DNA from: Tatumella terrea
GTDB taxonomy: Bacteria > Pseudomonadota > Gammaproteobacteria > Enterobacterales > Enterobacteriaceae
Reading direction: 5' to 3'
DNA length: 64,000 nucleotides
Assembly: GCF_039523755.1 (NCBI RefSeq)
Contig: NZ_BAAAFX010000014.1
Coordinates: 167,959 to 231,958 of the forward strand
The notes under the pieces were generated by a model, which was given only the letters and a program-made list of their open reading frames with translations, had not been told where the DNA came from and did no database searches. Position 1 is the first letter of the stretch. Each line of letters starts with the position of its first letter. This document shows, piece after piece, positions 9,002 through 17,642 of this stretch. Made by a program: the position numbers and the translations under genes.

Positions 9002-10276
9002 TTACTGCAGTGCGCTCAGTAAAAACCCGGAGACGTCATTCCGGTCAACGGTTTGCTGGTCGCCGGAGCTCAGATTCTTAATCACAACCTGCTGGTTGGT
9101 GACTTCATCTTCACCTAACACCAGGGCCAGTTTTGCGCCCCACTTATCCGCACGGGCAAACTGTTTTTTAAAGTTTCCGCCGCCAAAGTTGGTCATCAGT
9201 CTAATCTCCGGAGCCGCATCGCGGACTTCTTCAGCCAGCTTCATCGCCTCTGACTGGACACCTGCGCCGGAAGAGATAACATAGACATCCACTTTGCGGT
9301 TCGGTTCAAATTCCGGGTTAACGGCCTGAACTAAAAGTACCAGTCGTTCCAGACCCATCGCAAAACCGACGGCTGGCGTAGCCCGGCCACCCAGCTGTTC
9401 AACCAGGCCGTCGTAACGGCCACCGGCACAGACTGTGCCCTGGGAACCCAGGCTGGTTGTTACCCACTCAAAGACCGTACGGTTATAATAATCCAGACCA
9501 CGGACCAGGCGCTGATTCACAGTATAAGCAATACCGACGTTATCCAGCAGCGCACACAGACCATCAAAATGTTCACGGGATTCAGCATCCAGATAATCAC
9601 CCAACTGAGGCGCATCGTTCAGGAGTTGCTGGATTTCCGGGTTCTTACTGTCCAGTACCCGCAGCGGATTACTGTACATGCGACGCTGACAATCTTCATC
9701 CAGCGCGTCTTTATGTTGTTCCAGGAAGGCGACCAGTGCATCCCGATAGGCGGCACGGGCTTCAAGTGAACCGATGGAATTCAGCTCCAGGCTGACATGG
9801 TCAGCAATGCCCAGCGCTTTCCACCAACGGGCGGTCATCATAATCAGCTCTGCATCGATATCCGGTCCGGTCAGACCAAAGACTTCTGCGCCAATCTGAT
9901 GAAACTGACGGTAACGCCCTTTTTGCGGACGCTCATAGCGGAACATGGGTCCGATGTACCACAGACGTTGTTCCTGATTATATAACAGGCCGTGTTCAAT
10001 ACCTGCACGGACACACCCGGCGGTCCCTTCAGGACGCAGAGTCAGGCTATCGCCGTTACGGTCGTCGAAAGTGTACATCTCTTTTTCGACCACATCGGTC
10101 ACTTCACCAATCGCGCGTTTAAAAAGAGGCGTTTGTTCAACAATCGGCAGACGGATCTCACTGAATCCGTAACCTGCCAGTACCTGTTTCAGAACCTGTT
10201 CAATTCGTTGCCACAGTGCGGTATCTGCTGGCAGATAATCGTTCATTCCGCGGATAGCCTGGATATTCTTTGCCAC
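9002..10276 (-). CDS. hisS: Histidyl-tRNA synthetase
   Basis: Class II synthetase that charges tRNA-His. GTG at 10276 gives 424 residues, exactly the E. coli length, with the family start MAKNIQAIRGMNDYLP; a longer upstream extension has no family support. Class II motif 2 (MFRYERPQKGRYRQFHQ), the HisA loop (VRGLDYYNRTVFEWV) and motif 3 (AVGFAMGLERL) are intact. Follows ispG. Confidence 0.98.
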   Translation of the reverse strand: MAKNIQAIRGMNDYLPADTALWQRIEQVLKQVLAGYGFSEIRLPIVEQTPLFKRAIGEVTDVVEKEMYTFDDRNGDSLTLRPEGTAGCVRAGIEHGLLYNQEQRLWYIGPMFRYERPQKGRYRQFHQIGAEVFGLTGPDIDAELIMMTARWWKALGIADHVSLELNSIGSLEARAAYRDALVAFLEQHKDALDEDCQRRMYSNPLRVLDSKNPEIQQLLNDAPQLGDYLDAESREHFDGLCALLDNVGIAYTVNQRLVRGLDYYNRTVFEWVTTSLGSQGTVCAGGRYDGLVEQLGGRATPAVGFAMGLERLVLLVQAVNPEFEPNRKVDVYVISSGAGVQSEAMKLAEEVRDAAPEIRLMTNFGGGNFKKQFARADKWGAKLALVLGEDEVTNQQVVIKNLSSGDQQTVDRNDVSGFLLSALQ

Positions 10277-10356
10277 GTCAAAATCTCTTAACACAAAAAC
10301 CTGTCCGGCATCATACCCTATAGGGCTAATACCGCACAGGAGCAATCATCAAAGAA

Positions 10357-10378
10357 ATGTCTTCCCGAAGGAAGACAT
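10357..10378 (-). terminator. ispG-hisS hairpin with UUCG tetraloop
   Basis: On the minus strand ATGTCTTCC-TTCG-GGAAGACAT is a 9-bp perfect stem with a UUCG loop followed by TTCTTTG. It sits immediately after ispG and may be a weak terminator or an mRNA 3'-end stabiliser. Confidence 0.5.
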
Positions 10379-10384
10379 CAACCA

Positions 10385-11506
10385 TTATTTTTCAAGCTGG
10401 CGGACATTAATTCGCTGGTTTTCGTCGAGCATCGAGGCCTTTGCCCGGATACGCGCTTCAAGCTGGTCGACCATATCGAGGTTATCCAGTCGCTCACGCT
10501 GACGGATACCATCTTCATAGAAACCACTCTTTTTATTACCGCCGGTTACGCCCAGTGTCGATACCGTGGCTTCGCCCGGACCGTTCACGACGCAACCAAT
10601 TATCGAAACATCCATCGGTGTAATGATATCTTCCAGTCGCTGCTCAAGGGCATTCACGGTACCGATAACATCAAATTCCTGGCGGGAACAGGTCGGGCAG
10701 GCAATAAAGTTGATCCCGCGGGCGCGGATACGTAATGACTTCAGAATATCGAAACCGACTTTAATTTCTTCCACCGGATCGGCGGCCAGAGAAATACGCA
10801 GCGTATCACCGATACCTTCAGACAGCAGTAAGCCCAGACCGATGGCAGATTTTACCGAACCTGCACGGGCGCCACCGGCTTCGGTGATCCCGAGGTGCAA
10901 TGGCTGATCGATCTGTTTTGCCAGCAGCCGGTAAGATTCAACCGCCAGGAAAACATCCGAGGCTTTAACGCTTACCTTAAACTGATGGAAATTCAGACGG
11001 TCCAGGTGATCGACATGGCGCATGGCAGATTCAAGCAATGCCTGTGGCGTCGGCTCACCGTACTTTTCCTGCAGATCCTTTTCCAGGGAGCCTGCATTCA
11101 CGCCAATACGAATCGGGATGTTTTTATCACGTGCGCAATCCACCACCTGGCGGATACGCTCATTATTGCCGATATTACCGGGGTTGATTCGCAGACAGTC
11201 AACGCCATATTCAGCGACTTTCAGCGCGATACGGTAGTCGAAATGAATATCGGCAACCAACGGAACATCTACCTGCTGCTTAATCAGCCGGAAGGCTTCA
11301 GCAGCATCCATCGTCGGAACAGAAACACGAACGATATCGGCCCCCACACGTTCAAGGGCCTTAATCTGATTAACGGTAGCTTCCACATCGGTAGTACGGG
11401 TATTCGTCATTGACTGAACGGCAATAGGCGCTCCGTCGCCGACTGGCACCTTACCTACATAAATCCGGGTGGATTTACGACGGTTTATTGGAGCCTGGTT
11501 ATGCAT
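10385..11506 (-). CDS. ispG: (E)-4-hydroxy-3-methylbut-2-enyl-diphosphate synthase (IspG/GcpE)
   Basis: Iron-sulfur enzyme of the MEP isoprenoid pathway that makes HMBPP from ME-cPP. ATG at 11506, preceded by GGAGAG, gives 373 residues (E. coli 372) starting MHNQAPINRRKSTRIYVG. The 4Fe-4S ligands are in ACPTCSRQEFD and the GCVVNGPGEA loop. Cluster supply would come from the isc system encoded in this window. Located between rodZ and hisS, as usual. Confidence 0.98.
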   Translation of the reverse strand: MHNQAPINRRKSTRIYVGKVPVGDGAPIAVQSMTNTRTTDVEATVNQIKALERVGADIVRVSVPTMDAAEAFRLIKQQVDVPLVADIHFDYRIALKVAEYGVDCLRINPGNIGNNERIRQVVDCARDKNIPIRIGVNAGSLEKDLQEKYGEPTPQALLESAMRHVDHLDRLNFHQFKVSVKASDVFLAVESYRLLAKQIDQPLHLGITEAGGARAGSVKSAIGLGLLLSEGIGDTLRISLAADPVEEIKVGFDILKSLRIRARGINFIACPTCSRQEFDVIGTVNALEQRLEDIITPMDVSIIGCVVNGPGEATVSTLGVTGGNKKSGFYEDGIRQRERLDNLDMVDQLEARIRAKASMLDENQRINVRQLEK

Positions 11507-11538
11507 ATTTTCTCTCCACAAGTCCCCGGGATGGCGTA

Positions 11539-12591
11539 TTAATGCGCGCCAATCGTCAGGCGAGCGACCTGGTTAGTACGAACAAAACGACTCAAATCAA
11601 CGGGCTGACCACGGAACTGTACAGAGACCACCGCAGGCGCACCGATTTTCACACGGTAAGGGGGTTTACCATTAAGATTCAGCTGACTGCCCTTATGCTG
11701 TAATCCGCTGAATAATTTTTTACCCTGCGCATCTGTCACTTCCAGCCAGCAATCGCCACGGAAAGTCATGGCCAGTGCATCGGTAGTGGCCACCGTCGCG
11801 TCGGTTGCGACCGGAGAGGCCGCTGGCGTGGCAGGTGCCTGGGTTTCTGCAGAATTCTGTACCGCCGGGGTCGCTGGCTGAGTCGCCGCCGTGCCCGCCG
11901 GGGCTGTCTGAGACGGTGTCGCAGTCGCAGGCTGAGCCGCACTGCCGGTGCCATCAGCAGACGCTGGTGCAGCGCTATCGGCTGCCGTCGCGCTGCCGGT
12001 CGCTACAGGTGCTGTATTATTGTCCGTCGCGGCTGGCACCGTATTACCGGTATCCAGCGGGATCGCATTTCCGCCGGCAGAGGCATCATCATTGCCATCG
12101 GATAACGGAATCGATTGTTCATTACCGCTGCCCGCCGTGGTGCTGGTCATAGCATTGAGATCGGCCTGTGAAGCTTTATGATTCTGCCACCACCAGGCGA
12201 CCGTCAGCCCGATAACCACAACGATCACCAGCACGGTAAATGTCATTAACATCCCGTCACGTTTTTTCCGGCGTCCGCTGCTGCCGAGGGCGATGTTATG
12301 CATCGGCGTAATTTTCGCCGCACGTATAGGAGCCTGTTTGGACAGCATCGGTAAAATTTCATCTTCCGGTACATGCACAAGACGGGCGTAAGAGCGGATA
12401 TAACCGCGCAGAAACGTCGCAGCTAAATCGGCCGGAGACTTATCCTCCTCGATATCGCGTACCGTGGAAAGTTTCAGGCACAGACGTTCTGCAACATTTT
12501 GCTGACTCAGTCCTTTCGCTTCACGTGCTAAACGCAGGCGTTCACCGGTGGACTGAACTGCTGATTTTTCTTGGTTGGCTTCAGTATTCAT
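11539..12591 (-). CDS. rodZ: Cytoskeleton protein RodZ
   Basis: Links MreB filaments to the elongation machinery and helps maintain rod shape. The 350 residues comprise an N-terminal helix-turn-helix domain (RLRLAREAKGLSQQNVAERL, about 18-85), a basic juxtamembrane patch, a transmembrane helix (about 114-134), a long Ala/Thr/Pro-rich periplasmic linker and a C-terminal beta domain (DUF4115) ending near the C terminus. The start overlaps the end of the upstream pilF/pilW-type gene by 11 bases. Confidence 0.95.
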   Translation of the reverse strand: MNTEANQEKSAVQSTGERLRLAREAKGLSQQNVAERLCLKLSTVRDIEEDKSPADLAATFLRGYIRSYARLVHVPEDEILPMLSKQAPIRAAKITPMHNIALGSSGRRKKRDGMLMTFTVLVIVVVIGLTVAWWWQNHKASQADLNAMTSTTAGSGNEQSIPLSDGNDDASAGGNAIPLDTGNTVPAATDNNTAPVATGSATAADSAAPASADGTGSAAQPATATPSQTAPAGTAATQPATPAVQNSAETQAPATPAASPVATDATVATTDALAMTFRGDCWLEVTDAQGKKLFSGLQHKGSQLNLNGKPPYRVKIGAPAVVSVQFRGQPVDLSRFVRTNQVARLTIGAH

Positions 12592-13318
12592 TAGCTAAAT
12601 AACGCTGGTACTGTATCGAAAGTGGAAAGATCCGCGCTAACTGTTCACCGTAACGTTTCACGTCATTGGCGTCATTCTGTCGCGCGGCGTAAAGAATCTT
12701 TAACCATAAGCTTTCTGCACTGGCAGAACGAAACTGGTGATAAATGTCCAGCAGGAGTCCGGCATCCGCAAATTTCTGCCGTTCAATGCGGCGCCCCGCT
12801 TCTGCCAGTAACTTATCTGCCGCAGCAGGTTCGGTACGGCTCACCGTCGTCAGTTTTTCTGCTGCCCGGGTCCGTTGCCCTTCATCAAGGTAGCAATATC
12901 CCGATGACAGCATCGCCTGAGTCCGGTTGTCCCCTGTTGTTGAGAGGGTTGCCAGTAAAAAACGCGACTGCGCTTTATCATACTGCCTTAAAGCACAGAG
13001 AAACGCACCGTAATTATTAAGTACATAACCATTTTCAGGTGCCAGCTTCTCCGCCCGAGTGTAGCAGACTCCGGCCATCGCATCATGGCCCTGAGTCTGA
13101 TAAAACCGGGCAAGTCCCAGTATCGGGCGGTAATCGTCCGGCAATGCCTTGACCGCACGCCGTAAATTACGTCCGGCTGCAGTATATTCGCCCACCGCCA
13201 GATACTGCAGACCTAATTGTAAACGTATCTCTCCGGCCACAGGGCCAGGATGCGGAGTACAGGCGGCGAATAACAATACCACCGGTAACCCCGGAATTAT
13301 CCCTGAATATCTGAACAT
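12581..13318 (-). CDS. pilW: PilF/PilW-type TPR lipoprotein
   Basis: A 245-residue outer-membrane lipoprotein of the family needed for type IV pilus secretin assembly in other bacteria. ATG at 13318 gives the signal MFRYSGIIPGLPVVLLFAAC (lipobox FAAC); an upstream start would bury the signal. TPR units span about residues 35-140 (LQLGLQYLAVGEYTAAGRNL, NNYGAFLCALRQYDKAQSRF). Many Enterobacterales keep it between rlmN and rodZ, whereas E. coli lacks it. No pilus gene of that type is nearby, so its role here is open. Confidence 0.85.
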   Translation of the reverse strand: MFRYSGIIPGLPVVLLFAACTPHPGPVAGEIRLQLGLQYLAVGEYTAAGRNLRRAVKALPDDYRPILGLARFYQTQGHDAMAGVCYTRAEKLAPENGYVLNNYGAFLCALRQYDKAQSRFLLATLSTTGDNRTQAMLSSGYCYLDEGQRTRAAEKLTTVSRTEPAAADKLLAEAGRRIERQKFADAGLLLDIYHQFRSASAESLWLKILYAARQNDANDVKRYGEQLARIFPLSIQYQRYLANEY

Positions 13319-13395
13319 CCTGCCTCTCCCTGCTGATAATTGCGATGTTACCAGCAGAGTCACACAAGGCTCAGAACAGGGATAGCCGGTTTTGT

Positions 13396-14571
13396 TTAAG
13401 CCTGAACCGTCTTCACAGAGATTTCTTCTCCGGCGATTTTTTTACGCATGGTCCGTTTGGTACGGTCAATCACATCCCCGGCCAACTGACCACAGGCGGC
13501 ATCAATATCATCACCACGGGTTTTACGCACGATGGTAGTAAAGCCGTATTCCATCAGTACCTTAGAAAAACGGTCGACACGGCTGTTCGAACTGCGGCCA
13601 TAAGGTGCGCCCGGGAAGGGGTTCCAGGGAATAAGGTTAATCTTGCATGGCGTATCTTTCAGTACTTCGGCCAGCTGATGCGCATCATCGGTACTGTCAT
13701 TAACGTGGTCCAGCATGACGTATTCCACGGTAACACGGCCCTGATTCGCATTCGATTTTGTCATGTAGCGCTTCACCGACTGCAGGAACGCTTCAATATT
13801 ATATTTTTTGTTGATCGGTACGATGTCATCACGCAGCGCGTCGTTCGGCGCATGCAGAGAAATGGCCAGCGCAACATCGATCATGTCACCCAGTTTATCG
13901 AGTGCCGGTACAACACCGGATGTGGATAACGTTACGCGGCGTTTAGACAGCCCGAACCCGAAGTCATCCAGCATGATTTCCATCGCCGGCACGACATTGG
14001 TCAGGTTCAGCAGGGGTTCACCCATCCCCATCATTACAACGTTCGTAATCGGACGCTGACCTGTCACTTTTGCTGCACCGATAATTTTAGCTGCACGCCA
14101 TACCTGACCGATAATTTCGGAGACACGCAGATTACGGTTAAAGCCCTGCTGCGCGGTTGAGCAGAATTTACATTCCAGTGCACAACCTACCTGCGAAGAC
14201 ACACACAATGTCGCGCGGTCGTCTTCCGGGATATACACCGTCTCGACTAACTGGTCACCCACACGGATTGCCCACTTGATTGTCCCGTCAGAAGAACGCA
14301 TCTCTTCGGCCACTTCCGGTGCACGGATTTCCGCGACCCGGGCCAGCTTCTGGCGCAGCACTTTATTGATATCGGTCATTTGCTCGAAATCATCGCTGCA
14401 GTAGTGATACATCCATTTCATGACCTGATCGGCACGGAACGGTTTTTCACCCATTTCAAGGAAGAATTCACGCATCTGCTGACGGTTAAGATCCAGCAGG
14501 TTGATTTTGGTGTTTTTCGGGGTCACGGTTACGGGGGTATCGGACACAGGAGTAGCTGCAGGTTCGGACAT
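13396..14571 (-). CDS. rlmN: Dual-specificity 23S rRNA/tRNA (adenine-C2)-methyltransferase RlmN
   Basis: Radical-SAM enzyme that methylates C2 of A2503 in 23S rRNA and A37 of some tRNAs. The 391 residues (E. coli 384) carry the CxxxCxxC cluster motif as Cys130, Cys134 and Cys137 (GCALECKFC) and the methyl-carrier cysteine near the C terminus (DIDAACGQL). The N-terminal extension is threonine-rich. First gene of a leftward run through pilW, rodZ and ispG. Confidence 0.97.
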   Translation of the reverse strand: MSEPAATPVSDTPVTVTPKNTKINLLDLNRQQMREFFLEMGEKPFRADQVMKWMYHYCSDDFEQMTDINKVLRQKLARVAEIRAPEVAEEMRSSDGTIKWAIRVGDQLVETVYIPEDDRATLCVSSQVGCALECKFCSTAQQGFNRNLRVSEIIGQVWRAAKIIGAAKVTGQRPITNVVMMGMGEPLLNLTNVVPAMEIMLDDFGFGLSKRRVTLSTSGVVPALDKLGDMIDVALAISLHAPNDALRDDIVPINKKYNIEAFLQSVKRYMTKSNANQGRVTVEYVMLDHVNDSTDDAHQLAEVLKDTPCKINLIPWNPFPGAPYGRSSNSRVDRFSKVLMEYGFTTIVRKTRGDDIDAACGQLAGDVIDRTKRTMRKKIAGEEISVKTVQA

Positions 14572-14615
14572 AATAATCTCTGGCCTCGTTGTTACACGTT
14601 ATGGCGCGGTAATGG

Positions 14616-14661
14616 ATAGTTAAAAAGGAACACCCCCGCAGAAAACTCTGCGGGGGTGTTC
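14616..14661 (-). terminator. Strong intrinsic terminator of ndk
   Basis: A 15-bp perfect inverted repeat (GAACACCCCCGCAGA and its complement, 4-base loop) followed on the minus strand by CCTTTTTA. It lies about 95 bases past the ndk stop and separates ndk from rlmN. Confidence 0.85.
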
Positions 14662-14756
14662 ATTGTACATTATCTGTTGCGGGATGCCATCGGGGGTGCC
14701 CCTTTCGATGACAATTTCGTCACTGTATTTTTACAGTGGATCCCCGCACCGACAGA

Positions 14757-15188
14757 TTAACGGGTGCGTGCGCAGACTTCACCTTCACCGAAGAAGTAAG
14801 CAATTTCACGTGCCGCAGATTCTGCAGAATCTGAACCGTGAGTTGCGTTTTCGGTAAAGCTGTCAGCGTAATCGGCACGTAAAGTCCCTGCCAGTGCGTT
14901 GTCCGGGTTAGTTGCACCCATCAGGTCACGGTGACGCTGGATAGCGTTTTCACCTTCCAGAACTGAAACAACAACCGGGCCTGAAGTCATGAACTCAACC
15001 AGACCATCAAAGAAAGGACGTCCTTTGTGTTCTGCGTAGAAGCCTTCAGCCTGCTCTTTAGTCAGGTGCAGCATTTTAGCACCAACAATTTTGAAGCCCG
15101 CGCTTTCAAAACGGTTGTAGATAGCACCAATCACGTTTTTAGCAACAGCATTTGGCTTGATGATAGAAAAAGTACGTTCGATTGTCAT
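14757..15188 (-). CDS. ndk: Nucleoside diphosphate kinase
   Basis: Transfers the gamma-phosphate between nucleoside triphosphates and diphosphates through a phosphohistidine. ATG at 15188 gives 143 residues, the E. coli length. The start MTIERTFSIIKPNAV and the catalytic His117 in NATHGSDS are present. The gene appears monocistronic, with a strong terminator downstream; the putative promoter lies in the divergent gap to sseA. Confidence 0.98.
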   Translation of the reverse strand: MTIERTFSIIKPNAVAKNVIGAIYNRFESAGFKIVGAKMLHLTKEQAEGFYAEHKGRPFFDGLVEFMTSGPVVVSVLEGENAIQRHRDLMGATNPDNALAGTLRADYADSFTENATHGSDSAESAAREIAYFFGEGEVCARTR

Positions 15189-15511
15189 TTTGACCTCAGT
15201 CTGAACTTCCAAAGTATGTCGCGTGGAATGGTCGGGTATTCTTATTAAAAGCGTACGAATTAACCATTCCGGCGAAGAAACGGCGCAAATTATAGGGGGC
15301 TAAGCGCTCATTGCCTATGGATAATCACACTTTTTTTGAAAAAAAGTCAGCAGACCGCCCGGGTTGGTCATTAGATGACCAACCCGGCCTGTAGGCGCAG
15401 ATACGTCAGGTCCGGTCGTCACCGCCTGTCTGCGTCTTTTTACGCAGTGGCCCTTGAGATGCCCCTGAAAATCACCGACACTCAAAAAAACGCTTATTCA
15501 CAGGAGAAGCT
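15189..15511. other. Divergent ndk/sseA regulatory gap
   Basis: 323 bases without a supportable gene. It must carry both divergent promoters. It contains a perfect 13-bp inverted repeat (15359-15387) and a smaller hairpin CTGCGT-CTTTTT-ACGCAG at 15430-15447. E. coli has pbpC and yfhM between ndk and sseA; no remnant of either was recognised. Confidence 0.5.
15359..15387. repeat. Perfect 13-bp inverted repeat
   Basis: CCGGGTTGGTCAT and its exact complement are separated by TAG. No adjacent T tract on the plus strand; on the minus strand a run of seven T residues begins about 18 bases later, so it is not a canonical terminator. Could be an operator or an RNA hairpin. Confidence 0.8.
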
Positions 15512-16354
15512 ATGAGTCAGACGCTTTTTGTTACCACTGAATGGCTGGCCGAACATCAGCATGACCCACAGGTTCAGGTTCTGGATGCACGTATGCTCCC
15601 TCCGGGACAGGAACTGACCCGCAATATTACGCAGGAGTATCTGGCTGAACATCTGCCCTCAGCGCCTTTTTTTGATATTGAAGCGTTATCTGACCCGACC
15701 AGCCCTTACCCGCATATGATGCCACGTCCGGAAGCTTTCGCGGTTGCAATGCGTGAACTCGGGATCAGCAGCGATAAACACCTGGTCGTTTACGATGAGG
15801 GCAGCCTGTTTTCCGCCCCCCGGGCCTGGTGGATGCTGCGTTATTTTGGCGTGGCAGAAGTGTCTATTCTTGCGGGGGGATTACAGGCCTGGAAAGCAGA
15901 CGGTTACGCCACAGAGCAGGGCCATCCTGAACTGAAGGAGGGCCTGTTTGAAGCATATCCGCAGCCGGACCAGATTAAACGCCTGAACGATGTCCTGCTG
16001 GTAAGCCATGAAGGCGGAGCACAGATACTGGATGCCCGTTCTGCGCCACGTTTTAATGCCGAGGTGGATGAACCCCGGCCGGGACTGAGACGCGGCCATA
16101 TCCCGGGCAGCCTGAATGTGCCGTGGAATACTCTGGTCAGCAACGGACGCCTGTCGGATAACGTACATCTGCAATCCGTCTTCGAAGCGGCGGGCGTTGA
16201 CCTGAAGAAGCCGGTGATTGCCTCCTGCGGGTCCGGAGTGACCGCCGTTGTCCTGCTTGCTGCACTCACAGAGCTCGGCCATAAAGATGCCTCACTGTAT
16301 GACGGCTCCTGGGGGGAATGGGGAAGCCGGGACGATTTACCTGGTGTCCGGTAA
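15512..16354 (+). CDS. sseA: 3-mercaptopyruvate sulfurtransferase
   Basis: Two-domain rhodanese that moves sulfur from 3-mercaptopyruvate to cyanide or thiol acceptors. The 280 residues (E. coli 281) have an inactive N-terminal rhodanese domain (about 1-140) and a C-terminal catalytic domain whose loop CGSGVTA, near residue 237, is the mercaptopyruvate-type active site. A good ribosome site (CAGGAG) precedes the ATG. Followed after 68 bases by the YgfF-like gene on the same strand. Confidence 0.95.
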   Translation: MSQTLFVTTEWLAEHQHDPQVQVLDARMLPPGQELTRNITQEYLAEHLPSAPFFDIEALSDPTSPYPHMMPRPEAFAVAMRELGISSDKHLVVYDEGSLFSAPRAWWMLRYFGVAEVSILAGGLQAWKADGYATEQGHPELKEGLFEAYPQPDQIKRLNDVLLVSHEGGAQILDARSAPRFNAEVDEPRPGLRRGHIPGSLNVPWNTLVSNGRLSDNVHLQSVFEAAGVDLKKPVIASCGSGVTAVVLLAALTELGHKDASLYDGSWGEWGSRDDLPGVR

Positions 16355-16422
16355 CGGGTCAGTAATTTTCAAAATCTCCGGTCATCCGAAGCTTTCCACC
16401 GCAAAAATAAAGGCAGGTATAG

Positions 16423-17172
16423 GTGAAGGAAAAAATTACCCTGGTGACCGGTGCCTCCAGGGGCATCGGCCGGGCAACGGCATTACTGCTGGCCCGTCAC
16501 GGGCATAAGGTCTGCATCAACTACCGTAATAAGGAGACTCAGGCCGCGGAGGTGGTCTCTGAGATCCGCTCTGCCGGCGGCACAGCCATTGCCATTAGTG
16601 CCGATCTCGCAGATGAGCATCAGATAATCGGGATGTTCAACCGTCTGGACGATGAGTTTGGCCCGCTGACCGGGTTGGTTAACAACGCCGGGATCCTGCT
16701 GCCTCAGTCATCGATTGAAGATATCCGCGCCGATCGTTTGCAGCAAATCTTTTCTGTGAATGTCTCGGGCAGCTTTATCTGTGCCAGAGAAGCTGTCAAA
16801 AGAATGTCAGCCAGGCATGGAGGGAATGGCGGTTCTATCGTGAATGTTTCTTCGGCGGCCTCCCGCCTTGGGTCACCCGGTGAATATATTGATTATGCTG
16901 CGTCCAAAGGCGCTATCGATAGCCTTACGCGCGGATTATCTCTGGAAGTCGCGGCGTATGGCGTACGCGTAAATGCAGTCCGGCCGGGATTTATCTATAC
17001 AGAAATGCATGCAGATGGCGGAGAAGCCGGGCGGGTGGACAGAGTGAGTGCCGCATTACCGATGAAACGCGGGGGACACCCCGAAGAAGTGGCTGAAGCC
17101 ATCCACTGGTTACTTTCGGATGCGGCGTCCTACGTGACCGGAAATTTTATTGACCTGGCGGGCGGTAAATAG
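16423..17172 (+). CDS. ygfF: YgfF-like short-chain dehydrogenase/reductase
   Basis: A 249-residue classical SDR. The cofactor motif TGASRGIG is at residues 9-16, NNAG sits near 87, and the catalytic Ser and Tyr-x-x-x-Lys are in VNVSSAAS and DYAASKGA. The stretch IVNVSSAASRLGSPGEY and the C terminus (SYVTGNFIDLAGGK) closely match E. coli YgfF, an NADP-linked oxidoreductase of unsettled substrate. The start is GTG at 16423. In E. coli ygfF lies elsewhere, so the gene is at a different site here. Confidence 0.85.
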   Translation: MKEKITLVTGASRGIGRATALLLARHGHKVCINYRNKETQAAEVVSEIRSAGGTAIAISADLADEHQIIGMFNRLDDEFGPLTGLVNNAGILLPQSSIEDIRADRLQQIFSVNVSGSFICAREAVKRMSARHGGNGGSIVNVSSAASRLGSPGEYIDYAASKGAIDSLTRGLSLEVAAYGVRVNAVRPGFIYTEMHADGGEAGRVDRVSAALPMKRGGHPEEVAEAIHWLLSDAASYVTGNFIDLAGGK

Positions 17173-17344
17173 TCCTGCAAAAGGCCGGCTATCTCCTCTC
17201 CCCCCGGGTGATAACTGTGCCGGGGAAGAAAGAGTGGCGACCGCAATTCGCCTGACAGCCCCTGCACCTCACTTTCTCCACGGGGCATCCTGTTGACTAT
17301 TGCCTGCCTGAGCCTTTTTTTGAGATTGTTACACGGAGCCCTGA

Positions 17345-17545
17345 ATGAAAACACAACCTCAATCTCCCCTGCCGGTTTACCGGCTCATTACCGGTCCTGA
17401 CGATGCCTCTTTCTGCCACCGGGTGTCTGAAATGCTCAGTGCCGGGTATGTCTTGCACGGTTCACCCGCACTGACCTATGACCCTGAAAAAAAGTGTGTC
17501 ATTGCTGCACAGGCACTGGTGGCGGACGCCGGCCAGCAGAAATAA
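17345..17545 (+). CDS. DUF1737 small protein
   Basis: A 66-residue protein (MKTQPQSPLPVYRLITGPDD) whose YRLITGPDD-x-x-FC and ML-x-x-GY-x-LHGSP segments are typical of DUF1737. No known function. A likely ribosome site (ACGGAG) lies 9 bases before the ATG. It follows the YgfF-like gene by 172 bases and converges on sseB. Confidence 0.8.
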   Translation: MKTQPQSPLPVYRLITGPDDASFCHRVSEMLSAGYVLHGSPALTYDPEKKCVIAAQALVADAGQQK

Positions 17546-17642
17546 TGGCCTCCGCAGAACGGGGCCATGAGACTGCTGAGTCAGCAACGGTGACGGCCTG
17601 AACAAGGCCCGGTCTGACGACAGAAATAAATCAGCCGCAGGG

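Noticed and set aside
10277..10345. Longer hisS start
   Set aside because: The 23-residue extension has no homology; GTG 10276 gives the exact family length and start sequence.
10895..11413. 172-codon plus-strand frame opposite ispG
   Set aside because: Antisense shadow of ispG with no domain content.
13345..13929. 194-codon plus-strand frame opposite rlmN
   Set aside because: Antisense to conserved rlmN, no ribosome site or recognisable product.
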